From: Bacteroidia bacterium
GTDB taxonomy: Bacteria; Bacteroidota; Bacteroidia; J057
Direction: 5' to 3'
Assembly (NCBI GenBank): GCA_030430575.1
Contig: JAUIKF010000065.1
Coordinates: 1-42,212, forward strand
Length of the DNA: 42,212 bases
Shown here: positions 24,534 to 32,822 of the stretch, piece by piece
How positions within the stretch are numbered: the stretch's first letter is position 1
Layout of the letters: each line of letters starts with the position of its first letter
Made by a program: the position numbers and the translations under genes
The notes under the pieces: generated by a model
Seen by the model: the letters and a program-made list of their open reading frames with translations, nothing else
The model's database searches: none
Told to the model about the DNA's origin: nothing

Positions 24534-25823
24534 TTATGGAAAGGCTACGCCTGGAAAGCGGGTAACGTCGGCGGGCGGGATGTTCACCCCCTCAAAAAAG
24601 TCATTGAGGGTATTGATGATCTCATTGGCGATCAAGGCATTGCCACGACCTGTAGGGAAAAGGCCATCTAGCGATACAAAATTACCGGTAAGGTATTGGG
24701 CATTTATCTGGATGCCACTATAGACCATTCCTTCAGCTATTTTTTGGAAAAAGCTGTGCATGTCTACTACAGCTATTCGCTTCTCTGTTTGGTTGTAGCT
24801 TGCTGCGGCTTCGACAATCGCCGCATTATAATCAGCAATGCGTTGACGAAGGGTACTCACTTCCTCGCGATCGAGGACGTATTTGCCTAAAAGAGGATTC
24901 AGTTCTGAAAAACCTTCCTGGCGTGGCCCGATGACCTCATACCAGCGGGTAAGCAAAGGGAAGTCATCTTCCCCCATGGTACGAGTTTCGCCATTGCTGT
25001 CCCTCATAAATAAACTGATGGGCTGGCACGAACTATCTCTAGCAAACTGCTTGATGGCGCTGAAAAAAGGCAATGTAGTAATATCGGGGATGGTGAGAAT
25101 CACGCCTTTGGCATCAGATTGCGCCATGAGCGTTTCTAGCAGCATATTGAGCTTTTGCCGATAAACATCCACCTCTGTCATGCTGTAGATGCTATTATTA
25201 GGCACTCGCCCGCCCAGGTAGGCGGCAGGCAGCACATCCTCCATTCCGAGCCATATGCTGAAAAAAGAAGGCTGGGCCGCCTTCAGACGGTCCAGATAAC
25301 TCTCTTCTGGCGTGGTCACCATTCGGTCAAAGTAGGCATTACCCAAACTACCTACATTGATGTCGCGCATCTTCAACCCTGGCAATCCCCAGTTATGAAA
25401 CGGGCCTTCAGAAGCGACAGACTGTTCCCAGTCGGGATCAGGTATCTGGAGGGCCATCGAAGGAAGGTCACAGGGGGTGCGAAGGATGGCTTCCAACTGT
25501 AGGTACCCTGTCCCAGCACCCGCCATCAGCGGTTGCTTAAATTCGATGTCACTTACATGGGTCAGTTGATTGGCAAGAATTTGAGGATAGGAAAATGTTT
25601 GGGCATTTTCATACATCCCTCCATGGAGGTATTCATTCTGCGCATTTTCCTCCCATATTTTGCTATTGCTCATACCTGCTGTAGTGGCGCTACCAATAGC
25701 GACAACCTTGGAGAAATCTAGGGCTCCTTTGGTAGGTGTCGGTGGGGTAAGCGTAGGTTCACATCCACACAGGACAAGCAAAAATAGCAGTATATAAAAA
25801 AGCGGTGTAGAAGAGTGCTTCAT
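24534..25823 (-). CDS. SGNH/GDSL-like hydrolase lipoprotein
   Basis: 429 residues; lipoprotein signal with lipobox LVLCGC (Cys about residue 21). This is the SGNH-hydrolase-like family commonly encoded next to OmpP1/FadL porins in Bacteroidota. The nucleophile region reads VVAIGSATTAGMSNS instead of the usual GDSxTxG, so the block-I Ser is present but the preceding Asp is not. WLGMEDVL stands at the block-III position where GNxD is typical, and SLDGLFPTGRGNALIANEI carries the DGxHP-like block V with Phe in place of His. Several catalytic positions are therefore altered, and the protein may bind rather than cleave lipid. The FadL gene follows upstream in the same orientation (188 bp). Confidence 0.85.
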   Translation of the reverse strand: MKHSSTPLFYILLFLLVLCGCEPTLTPPTPTKGALDFSKVVAIGSATTAGMSNSKIWEENAQNEYLHGGMYENAQTFSYPQILANQLTHVSDIEFKQPLMAGAGTGYLQLEAILRTPCDLPSMALQIPDPDWEQSVASEGPFHNWGLPGLKMRDINVGSLGNAYFDRMVTTPEESYLDRLKAAQPSFFSIWLGMEDVLPAAYLGGRVPNNSIYSMTEVDVYRQKLNMLLETLMAQSDAKGVILTIPDITTLPFFSAIKQFARDSSCQPISLFMRDSNGETRTMGEDDFPLLTRWYEVIGPRQEGFSELNPLLGKYVLDREEVSTLRQRIADYNAAIVEAAASYNQTEKRIAVVDMHSFFQKIAEGMVYSGIQINAQYLTGNFVSLDGLFPTGRGNALIANEIINTLNDFFEGVNIPPADVTRFPGVAFP

Positions 25824-26010
25824 GTAATGCGGTTCTCTGGTAACAAAAGAATTATTAATTGATTGAGATGTCTTCCTAATTCACTGACAGTCATCTTTTT
25901 ATGCAAAAAAATTAATTACTCAATAAATCAATCCATAATTTCTTATAAGATAACACTAGTAACGAAGGTTTAGTATTTCAGGCTGCCTCTTTATAGGGTA
26001 AAAAAATAGG

Positions 26011-27240
26011 TTAAAAAGAATAGTGAATTCCCAAACCGGCGACAAAAATATTGGTCTCATAGATTCCTTCAAAGCCTCCTGCCTCAAAATTTGATGTCCG
26101 TTCGCCTGTAGACTCAAAAACAAAGCTCATATCCAGGCCAAAACGCTTATGAAATTTGAGTCCCAAACCTCCTGTAAACCCGACACTATTGGCATCAGGT
26201 AATGCTGGCGAGACAAAATCATCCTGGACAGGGGAGGTATCATAAAAAGTTCCAAAGCGGATGGCGAGATTGTCAGTCATTTTCACCTCTGCACCAAGCC
26301 TGACAGAAAAACTATTTTTATAATGGCGGACTGAATTGAACTCTTCAACAGGTATGTTTTCTTTTTCAAAGTCATACAACAAGGAGTCATAGATACCCCA
26401 CCCTGTATAGTTAATATCAAAGGCGATCAGCACAGCCTGTTGGGGTCTATATCCCAATCCAAAGCTCAGCACACTGGGCAAAGCAATCTCACTTTGGAAG
26501 GGGCTATCAGGATAGAGCCTCTCCAGAAAAGCGGGCACATCGAAGGTAGCATCCCCCTCAATAGGTCCAGATGTTACATGTGAGCGATAATTCAGGCCGA
26601 GCGATAGGGATTCGTTAGGTCGAAAATAGAGCCCTGCATTGAAGCCAATCCCAGTTGCATGACTGGAAAACACCACACTGGGGATGACAGTATCGAGATT
26701 GTAGTCAATCGCTTCTTTCTTCATCATGTCGGTATTGCCTACTACCAACCCTACGCCTATCCCTAGTTTGTCATTGATCCGAATGCTCATCGTAGGCTGG
26801 ATAAATAAGGTAGTAATCGAGACTTCTTGGGCTAAGAATCTGCCATCCCAGTTTTCAGGCCATTTTATATGCATGCCAAAAGGGTTGTTGACAGCAATCC
26901 CAAAACTGATGGGGCTATGGACTTTGGTTCGCCAGGCTAAGTAAGCATAGAATGGGGTATGGAAAACGGGTTCGGTGTTGAAAACCTCTACGCCTCGTGG
27001 TGCTTTCAGGAAGGCAGTATATGACATGACCTTGCTTCCTCCGACCTGCAGGCCCAGGTTGTGAGAGAAAACCAATGCACCTGGATTGAAGAAAAGGCTA
27101 CTTGCGTCTAAGGCCAAGCCTGTACCTGTATGGGCCATCCCAAGCTGGCGCATGCCATGGTAGTGCAATTGGAAGCCTCCACCATAGGCATAGGTTGGAA
27201 TCAACAGAAACCCTAATAGCAAGGTAACAGTAAATCTCAT
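26011..27240 (-). CDS. OmpP1/FadL-family outer-membrane transporter
   Basis: 409 residues, signal peptide ending at TYAYG. The N-terminal hatch is GGFQLHYHGMRQLGMAHTGTGLALDASSLFFNPGAL, quoted in part: GMAHTGTGLALDASS and LFFNPGAL are the FadL signature. It continues with alternating beta strands typical of a 14-stranded barrel and ends with an aromatic residue (IHYSF) as outer-membrane proteins require. It should carry long-chain fatty acids or other hydrophobic molecules across the outer membrane. Pairing with the SGNH lipoprotein downstream supports a lipid-uptake role. Confidence 0.92.
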   Translation of the reverse strand: MRFTVTLLLGFLLIPTYAYGGGFQLHYHGMRQLGMAHTGTGLALDASSLFFNPGALVFSHNLGLQVGGSKVMSYTAFLKAPRGVEVFNTEPVFHTPFYAYLAWRTKVHSPISFGIAVNNPFGMHIKWPENWDGRFLAQEVSITTLFIQPTMSIRINDKLGIGVGLVVGNTDMMKKEAIDYNLDTVIPSVVFSSHATGIGFNAGLYFRPNESLSLGLNYRSHVTSGPIEGDATFDVPAFLERLYPDSPFQSEIALPSVLSFGLGYRPQQAVLIAFDINYTGWGIYDSLLYDFEKENIPVEEFNSVRHYKNSFSVRLGAEVKMTDNLAIRFGTFYDTSPVQDDFVSPALPDANSVGFTGGLGLKFHKRFGLDMSFVFESTGERTSNFEAGGFEGIYETNIFVAGLGIHYSF

Positions 27241-27422
27241 CTTTGGGGCAGTTAACTGAGCGGTAGCATAAGTTAGGAAAAATTGAGGGGCAAATTCAAA
27301 TCAAAAGGCTTTTTTCCTAGAAAGCGCTCACGTATGCAGCAATATGAAAACGGGATACGTCTAAAGTGGGCAGATTAACCCTGAATAAAACAAAGCATAT
27401 ATATGCGAAGCTCAAAGCAGTG

Positions 27423-28712
27423 TTATACGACCAGTAATTTGATCACTCGCACCAGTTCATCCAACTCTTCAAGAGAAGTGAATACATTGGGGGAAATGCG
27501 CACCCCTTTGACGTCTTTGTGGTTGGTCGTGGTGGTATAAATATTAAACTCTCGGAGGAGCTGGTCTCCTATTTTTCTTGCTTCTTTTCCTTCTATGGAA
27601 AAATTGGCAATGCTTCCCGTGTGAGCATCTTCACACTTCGCCATAAAGCGAATGGCAGGCAAGTCTGCCACTCGGCTCGTCCAATAATCTCGCAAATACC
27701 GTAACCTGGCCGCCTTCCGTTCTCCGCCTATCATATTGTGAAAATCAAGGGCATGAGAAATCGCCAATTCAGTTGGGAATGACCTGGTGCCCAAATGCTC
27801 AAATTTTGTAATCAACTCCTCTTCCCCATCTGGCGCCCCAAAAATGGGCCAGACGTTTTTGATCTTTTCCTTCTTGACATAAAGCATCCCGGTCCCATAA
27901 GGTGCACATAGCCACTTATGCAGACTCGTCCCAAAGTAGTCACACCCCAAGTCTGGGATGTGAAACGGGAAATGCCCAAAGGTATGGGCACCATCCACCA
28001 GTACTTCAGCCCCATTGGCATGGGCATAGTCTGCGATCCGCTTCACGGGCATGATCTGCCCTGTGAGGTTGATCATATGACATACAAGGACGAGCCTTGT
28101 CGAGGAAGAAATGGCGTTTTCAAACGCCTGTGCCAAGGCATCCATATCGGGGGCAGGGACTGGAAGCGGGACTCTTTTGACGATGATACCTTTGCGCTTT
28201 TCGAGCTGTTTGAGCGCACTGTCCATACTGGGATATACCTGGTCCGATGTCACAATCTCGTCCCCTGGCTGAAAGTCAATGCCTAGCATGATGGCATTGA
28301 GCGCTTCTGTGGTATTGCGCTGAATAGCAATTTCTTCAGGTGAGCAGCCAGCCATCAGGGCAAGCCTCCGCCTGACAGACTTGCGTTCGCGCCTCATGCT
28401 ACGCCACATGACTAATGCTGGGGCTTCATTGGCATTGCGGGTATAGGCTTGTACTGCCTCAGCGACTTGGCGGGTATGGGGGCTCACGCCGCCACTGTTG
28501 AGGTTAATATAATTGGGGGAGGAGGTGTATGCTTGGCGCACTAGGTGCCAGAAGTCCTCATCCTGGGCGAGGTCCTCGGCCTTCACTTCACGAAAGGCGT
28601 CTAGCTTTTGAAGGTGAGAAGCCCCAGATGCGGTCTGGAGCCACGGCCAGGCGAGGGTAGCGCCCGCGGCACTTCCCAGCGTTTTCACAAATTGGCGTCT
28701 TTTTAGACTCAT
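27423..28712 (-). CDS. Tat-exported class V aminotransferase (isopenicillin N epimerase-like)
   Basis: 429 residues. The N-terminus MSLKRRQFVKTLGSAAGATL holds the twin-arginine motif RRQFVK, so the folded PLP enzyme should be exported. The catalytic domain shows YINLNSGGVSPHTRQV, the ATEALNAIMLG-type cofactor loop, QVYPSMDSAL, VLVDGAHTFGHFPFH (PLP-binding Asp and His) and DYFGTSLHKWLCAPYGTGML, in which the Lys of LHK forms the Schiff base. The C-terminal domain ends with VRISPNVFTSLEEL, the substrate-Arg region. Exported relatives in Bacteroidota are of unknown substrate. The gene is divergent from the small membrane protein at 28843. Confidence 0.93.
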   Translation of the reverse strand: MSLKRRQFVKTLGSAAGATLAWPWLQTASGASHLQKLDAFREVKAEDLAQDEDFWHLVRQAYTSSPNYINLNSGGVSPHTRQVAEAVQAYTRNANEAPALVMWRSMRRERKSVRRRLALMAGCSPEEIAIQRNTTEALNAIMLGIDFQPGDEIVTSDQVYPSMDSALKQLEKRKGIIVKRVPLPVPAPDMDALAQAFENAISSSTRLVLVCHMINLTGQIMPVKRIADYAHANGAEVLVDGAHTFGHFPFHIPDLGCDYFGTSLHKWLCAPYGTGMLYVKKEKIKNVWPIFGAPDGEEELITKFEHLGTRSFPTELAISHALDFHNMIGGERKAARLRYLRDYWTSRVADLPAIRFMAKCEDAHTGSIANFSIEGKEARKIGDQLLREFNIYTTTTNHKDVKGVRISPNVFTSLEELDELVRVIKLLVV

Positions 28713-28808
28713 GGGGAAAGATAAAGAATCTTTTGGTTTTTTTTAAAATCCCCCTAAAGCTGTTTATTAGGGACAAAATAGCAAAGTATAAATGTACCCG
28801 ATTTTATA

Positions 28809-28816
28809 TAGATTTG
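28809..28816 (+). promoter_or_regulatory. -7 promoter box TAGATTTG of the 54-residue protein gene
   Basis: Exact TAnnTTTG match 26 nt before the ATG at 28843. The -33 region lacks a clear TTG at the normal distance. The same octamer occurs before nuoA and before the 81-residue protein gene. Confidence 0.6.
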
Positions 28817-28842
28817 ATTCCTGTTAATGAAAACTGAAACTT

Positions 28843-29007
28843 ATGGAAACACAAGCAGCGAGCCCATGGGGCATGGTCATCGGCATCATCATCGGAGTAG
28901 GCACGGCCTTCCTGATCGTATGGGGTGCCTGGAAGCTGTCGCCCTATGTGTATAATATGATTTTCCCACCGAAGGAGGAGGGAGATAATAATAGAATGAG
29001 TGAATGA
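28843..29007 (+). CDS. 54-residue single-pass membrane protein
   Basis: A short gene with a good promoter box and the start METQAASPWGMVIGII. One transmembrane helix spans about residues 11-29 (MVIGIIIGVGTAFLIVWG), followed by AWKLSPYVYNMIFPPKEEGD and the tail NNRMSE. Pro, Trp and aromatic residues at the membrane edge and the clean hydrophobic profile argue for a real protein. The last five codons plus stop are made of an octamer array (28991-29054), so the original C-terminus may have been shorter or replaced. Function unknown. It was below the usual length cut-off for gene calling. Confidence 0.65.
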   Translation: METQAASPWGMVIGIIIGVGTAFLIVWGAWKLSPYVYNMIFPPKEEGDNNRMSE

Positions 29008-29054
29008 TAGAATGAGTGAATGATAGAATGAGTGAATGATAGAATGAGTGGATG
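28991..29054. repeat. four tandem 16-bp repeats (two-octamer unit)
   Basis: The unit ATAGAATGAGTGAATG is repeated exactly at 28991, 29007 and 29023, and once more at 29039 with one change. It belongs to the same word family as ATTCTATC on the opposite strand. The array starts inside the 54-residue protein gene. Confidence 0.9.
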
Positions 29055-29135
29055 AGAGAAGGAGAGAATGGAAAATGGATAATGAAGAATTATAGAGCCT
29101 ATACCTGATGGACTGGGCTTCCTCAGGAAAAACAC

Positions 29136-29190
29136 ATTATTCTAGCATTCTATCCTTCTATCATTCTATCATTCTATCATTCTATCATTT
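29136..29190. repeat. octamer word array (TCATTCTA), inverse partner of 28991-29054
   Basis: TCATTCTA repeats in eight-base steps from about 29153 to 29188, with degenerate copies before it (CATTCTATCCTTC). Its reverse complement resembles the array 100 bp to the left, so the two could pair into a large hairpin. Confidence 0.8.
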
Positions 29191-29273
29191 TCCCTTTACC
29201 CCTTTCTTTATTCCCTTCAACAGGCCAAATCAGCAGTTGGCACAGTAAACCAAAAAGCCCCGTGATTTTTACG

Positions 29274-29281
29274 TACTTTCG
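29274..29281 (+). promoter_or_regulatory. possible promoter box TACTTTCG before a gene-free stretch
   Basis: One mismatch from TAnnTTTG. It lies within the palindrome TTTTACG...CGTAAAA (29268-29287). No gene follows before the terminator at 29381, so a small transcript is possible; see the findings. Weak by itself. Confidence 0.25.
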
Positions 29282-29380
29282 TAAAATTGGGAAACGCATG
29301 TAATTATGAGTTCTTCCCAAAGCTTAGCAGAAAGCTTTTTCTGAACAAGCACTCCAAAAACCTAGCCTATGCTCAAGGTA

Positions 29381-29412
29381 AAAAAGCTCGCCTATATGGC
29401 GGGCTTTTGTGT
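29381..29412 (+). terminator. intrinsic terminator in a gene-free spacer
   Basis: AAAAAGCTCGCC TATAT GGCGGGCTTTT followed by GTGTTTTTT. The stem is about 10 bp with one mismatch. The spacer 29008-29493 has no gene apart from this terminator, two octamer arrays and a possible small RNA. Confidence 0.75.
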
Positions 29413-29493
29413 TTTTTAGGAAAGTCCAAATGAATTTAAAGCAATAGAGAAAAGACACTCAGGCATTCAGACGCTCAGACGTTCGGACTGTTT

Positions 29494-30315
29494 TTACTCA
29501 ACTATCCTAGTTGTGGCACTCAGTCCTATCGCCCCAAAATACCCCAAAGCCCCATTGCTGACATTGGAAGTGGGATTGGCGGGGGCAGCGGCGGCAGGGC
29601 CGATGCCATTGCCTGTGACTTCGGCCAACTGATAGTAATAGGCATAGACGGCCTCATCAATGGCACCAGCGACCAGGGTGATTTCATCCCCTTGCTGAAA
29701 AGAAGCTTGGATAAAGCTGAAGGTCCCCTCATCATCTACTGGCAGGGTCGCATTGTACAAGAAATACCCATCTTGTGGTTCCCCATTTACCTCTACCCAA
29801 AAGCGGACATACGTAGCGCTAGCCGATTCTTGATGAAAATGGGCCTTCATCAAATAGCCCTCTTCTCTCATGGGCGTTCTCGCCCCATATTCAAAGGTCA
29901 CCGAATCGATGATAATGGGTTCAGGCAAATAACTGCTTGCCTCATATGTCTGCCCCTCATGTACAATCGAAAGCTGATAACTGGTTTCGGCTGTCCCGAC
30001 CAGCGAAGGATGGGTATATACCCCCTGATCTGACTCTGTCAGCGGAAAAGTATTCCCTGCATCGTCTGTGATGGTCACTGTCGCTTCGCTCAAGCGCTCA
30101 TACTGACCTGTCTGGTCAAAGCTACTGCTCTTACTCAGGATCACCTGATTGTTGAAGGAGGAATTAGTGAGAGTTGCCTCGACGACAATTTGTGGGCTGG
30201 CATCATTGAGGTCTAGTTCGATGACTTCTGTGCAGGAGGAAAGGCTCATGCTTGCGATAGTAAGCAGTATTAGTTGTATGCTTATTTTGATTTTAATTTT
30301 CATTTCGATTTTCAT
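29494..30315 (-). CDS. DUF4249 lipoprotein
   Basis: 273 residues. It has a lipoprotein signal, LLTIASMSLSSC (Cys about residue 28), followed by TEVIELDLNDASPQIVVEA, the hallmark start of DUF4249 proteins, then Ig-like beta domains (AEVTITDDAG-type strands, SYQLSIVHEGQTYEASSYLPEP, VRFWVEVNGEPQDGYFLY). These lipoproteins are encoded together with TonB-dependent receptors and are thought to work with them at the cell surface. The start codon follows the receptor's stop codon directly (TAAATG). The first residues MKIEMKIKIKI are encoded by a hexamer word array (ATTTTC type on the other strand), so a start at Met5 is an alternative. Confidence 0.88.
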   Translation of the reverse strand: MKIEMKIKIKISIQLILLTIASMSLSSCTEVIELDLNDASPQIVVEATLTNSSFNNQVILSKSSSFDQTGQYERLSEATVTITDDAGNTFPLTESDQGVYTHPSLVGTAETSYQLSIVHEGQTYEASSYLPEPIIIDSVTFEYGARTPMREEGYLMKAHFHQESASATYVRFWVEVNGEPQDGYFLYNATLPVDDEGTFSFIQASFQQGDEITLVAGAIDEAVYAYYYQLAEVTGNGIGPAAAAPANPTSNVSNGALGYFGAIGLSATTRIVE

Positions 30316-30317
30316 TT
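30278..30317. repeat. hexamer word array (ATTTTC type) coding the start of the DUF4249 protein
   Basis: On the plus strand it reads ATTTTG ATTTTA ATTTTC ATTTCG ATTTTC ATTT in six-base steps. On the coding strand this gives alternating Lys and Ile codons. A similar array without any gene lies at 36561-36590. Confidence 0.75.
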
Positions 30318-32634
30318 AAAATGTGAAGTTCCACGTCACCGACGGCACCCATCGGAAGAGATAGGTCTTGACCGCCTCCAAACTTCCTGGCTGGGTTTCA
30401 CTTTCCTGAAAGTCAATAGAATAGACATTTTTGCGGCCGTAGGCATTGTAGAGGGAAAAGTTCCAATTTGTGTTAGGGTTTTTGCCTTTGAGGGTCGCGC
30501 TAAGGTCCAGGCGGTGATTGGCAGGCATGCGGTAGCCGTTTCTTTCTGTGTAAAGCGCCACGACTTTGCCATCGATGACATAGGTGCCACTGGGCAAGGT
30601 GACAGCATTGCCTGTGCTATAGACCCATGCTGCCGATAAAGAAAGTTTGGGACTGGGGTCATACATCGCTACGACGGACAGGTCGTGGATGCGGTCTTGG
30701 CGCGCAGAGAAGGGCTCTCCTTCGTTGATTTGATCAAATTCGCGCAAGGTGCGTGACAAGGTGTAGGAGACCCAGCCCGTGAGTTTTCCCGCTTTTTTTC
30801 GTACCAAAAACTCCGCTCCATACGCCTCCCCTTCTCCAAATACCAGTTGAGACTCTACAGTTGAGTTCAGGACAAGGTCAGCCCCATTTTTGTACTCGAT
30901 CTGGTTTTGAAGTTTTTTGTAATACACCTCTACAGATGTTTCCCATTTATTCTCATCAAAATTCCGAAAATACCCTAGCGCCCATTGGTCTGCAATCTCT
31001 GGGGCCACTGTCTCCGAAGTCGGAATCCATACGTCTGTCGGGGTAGAAGCAGTGCTATTGGACAATAAGTGTACATACTGGCGATTGCGGGCATAAGATC
31101 CTTTGATCGACTGACTAGGACCTAACAAAAAGGTCGCAGTCACACGAGGCTCTAACCCAAAATAGTTCTTTACGACCTCCTGCGAACTGTAGGTGGACGA
31201 GTCTGCCACATTGCCTTCTGCATCATATTGATAAAAAGTCCCAGGTCCCAGGACCGTGAAATTCGAAGCCCGAAGGCCATAATCCATGCTGAACCGATCA
31301 TTCACCTTCCATTTATGGGAAATATAGGCTGCGGTCTCCAGGGCATAGCGCTCTTCTATTTCCTTTGCCACTTCCTCATCCCTCGTCACAACCCCAGGTA
31401 CAAAGGTGTGATGGATGACATTGATCCCGAATTTCAGCGTATTTTGGCTGTTTGCATAATAAGTGAAGTCCTCCTTCAAGTTCCAATCTTTGATGCCTGA
31501 GGTGATCGTGGCATTGGCAGGGCTGATCGTAATATCGTAATCGTAGTCGCTGTAGATCAGGGAGGAATTGAGGAATAATTTGTCGTTAAACAAATGATTC
31601 CAACGAAGCGTTCCCGTCGCATTTCCCCAATCCACCCCCATCACATCATTTAGCCCAAACTTATCCCGCCCAAAATACCCCGACAGAAAAATCTGATCTT
31701 TATCTCCCAAGCGATAGTTCGCCTTGGCATTCAAATCGTAGAAATAGAGCTGAGAGCTATTCAGCGAGGTATCCGAAGAAAGCTTCAAAAACATATCTGC
31801 ATACGTCCTGCGTCCCGATACCATAAAGGAACCTTTATCCTCCACGATCGGGCCTTCGGCCGTAAGCCTTGAAGAGATCAGTCCAATCCCTCCCGATAGC
31901 CCAAAGTCCTTGCGATTGCCTTCCTTCATCTGAATGTCGAGGACCGATGAGAGGCGTCCACCATATTCAGCAGGCATATTGCCCTTATAGAGCTTGGTGC
32001 TATTGATGGCATCTCCATTGAAGACTGAAAAAAACCCCAGGAGGTGGGATGGATTGTAGACAGGTGCTTCATCCAGCAAGATGAGGTTTTGATCCAATCC
32101 TCCTCCTCGTACATAGAAGCCACTATTGCCTTCTCCGGCACTTTTGACGCCTGGCAATAGTTGAATAGTCTTCAGCACATCCGTTTCTCCAAACAAAACG
32201 GGGACTCGCTTGATCTCAGCAATCGTCAACTGGGTGACACCCATCTCTGTGGATTCCACATTTTCAGACTTAGAGCGGCTGCTGATGACGACCTCATTGA
32301 GGTTCATCTCTTGTGGAGTCAGTTCGACGTCATGACGGAGGCTTGCCGACAAGTCTAGCTGTAATGTGTCTGTTTGGAATCCCAAATAGCTGAAGTGCAC
32401 ATCGTAGGTACCGGCAGGTACCGTGAGGGAATAATAGCCATAGGCATTGGTGTATGCACCTTGGCGGATTTCTGGCAAAAGCACCGTGGCGCCGATCATG
32501 GCTTCACCTGTAGTGGCGTCACGGACGTAGCCACTGAGCGTCTGGCGGTCTTGCGCAAGAAGCGATTCTGTGCTGAAAAAGCAGAGAAAAAGCAGCAGAA
32601 ACGACCCAAATTTGGGAGATGGAGATTGTCGCAT
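30316..32634 (-). CDS. TonB-dependent receptor with carboxypeptidase-like N-terminal domain
   Basis: 772 residues. A signal peptide (ends near LLAQ, residue 28) is followed by a carboxypeptidase-regulatory-like domain (LSGYVRDATTGEAMIGATVLL, then YGYYSLTVPAGTYDVHFSYLGF, 33-95), the plug (KRVPVLFGETDVLKTIQLLPGV, VRGGGLDQNLILLDEAPVYNP, SSVLDIQMKEGN, about 135-235) and a 22-stranded barrel ending in SVTWNFTF with the required terminal aromatic. It takes up a large ligand at the outer membrane using TonB energy; ligand unknown. The DUF4249 lipoprotein gene follows at once and is likely translated with it. An AraC-type regulator lies upstream and may control the pair. Confidence 0.95.
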   Translation of the reverse strand: MRQSPSPKFGSFLLLFLCFFSTESLLAQDRQTLSGYVRDATTGEAMIGATVLLPEIRQGAYTNAYGYYSLTVPAGTYDVHFSYLGFQTDTLQLDLSASLRHDVELTPQEMNLNEVVISSRSKSENVESTEMGVTQLTIAEIKRVPVLFGETDVLKTIQLLPGVKSAGEGNSGFYVRGGGLDQNLILLDEAPVYNPSHLLGFFSVFNGDAINSTKLYKGNMPAEYGGRLSSVLDIQMKEGNRKDFGLSGGIGLISSRLTAEGPIVEDKGSFMVSGRRTYADMFLKLSSDTSLNSSQLYFYDLNAKANYRLGDKDQIFLSGYFGRDKFGLNDVMGVDWGNATGTLRWNHLFNDKLFLNSSLIYSDYDYDITISPANATITSGIKDWNLKEDFTYYANSQNTLKFGINVIHHTFVPGVVTRDEEVAKEIEERYALETAAYISHKWKVNDRFSMDYGLRASNFTVLGPGTFYQYDAEGNVADSSTYSSQEVVKNYFGLEPRVTATFLLGPSQSIKGSYARNRQYVHLLSNSTASTPTDVWIPTSETVAPEIADQWALGYFRNFDENKWETSVEVYYKKLQNQIEYKNGADLVLNSTVESQLVFGEGEAYGAEFLVRKKAGKLTGWVSYTLSRTLREFDQINEGEPFSARQDRIHDLSVVAMYDPSPKLSLSAAWVYSTGNAVTLPSGTYVIDGKVVALYTERNGYRMPANHRLDLSATLKGKNPNTNWNFSLYNAYGRKNVYSIDFQESETQPGSLEAVKTYLFRWVPSVTWNFTF

Positions 32635-32738
32635 GAGTAGGATAAGTTGAAATTGGTTTTCAAAATTTACCTAACAAAACGACCTTTATTCGCCCAGAAG
32701 GGCTATATGCATGAATCGGGACGTCCTGATTCTTGAAT

Positions 32739-32786
32739 ATGGAAAACCGTAGAGGCGCGATAAATCGCGTCTCTACGGTTTTCCAT
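32739..32786. repeat. 48-bp near-perfect palindrome
   Basis: ATGGAAAACCGTAGAGGCGC and its inverse, 23-bp arms with one mismatch around AA. The core (GTAGAGGCGCGAT / ATCGCGTCTCTAC) resembles the GTAGAGACGCGAT palindromes scattered in several phyla. Being between the AraC-type gene (stop 32799) and the receptor gene it can act as terminator of the regulator. Confidence 0.8.
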
Positions 32787-32822
32787 TCCCTCATCCTATC
32801 ATTCTATCATCCGCTCATTCTC
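32784..32822. repeat. octamer word array overlapping the end of the AraC-type gene
   Basis: CATTCCCTCATCC then TATCATTCTATCAT, identical to 17128-17154, then CCGCTCATTCTC. The stop codon and the last eight codons of the regulator (ENERMIE) are made of this array. Confidence 0.7.

Noticed and set aside
28944-29135. 63-residue minus-strand frame across the tandem octamers
   Set aside because: It is Ser/Ile/His-rich translation of the repeat itself.
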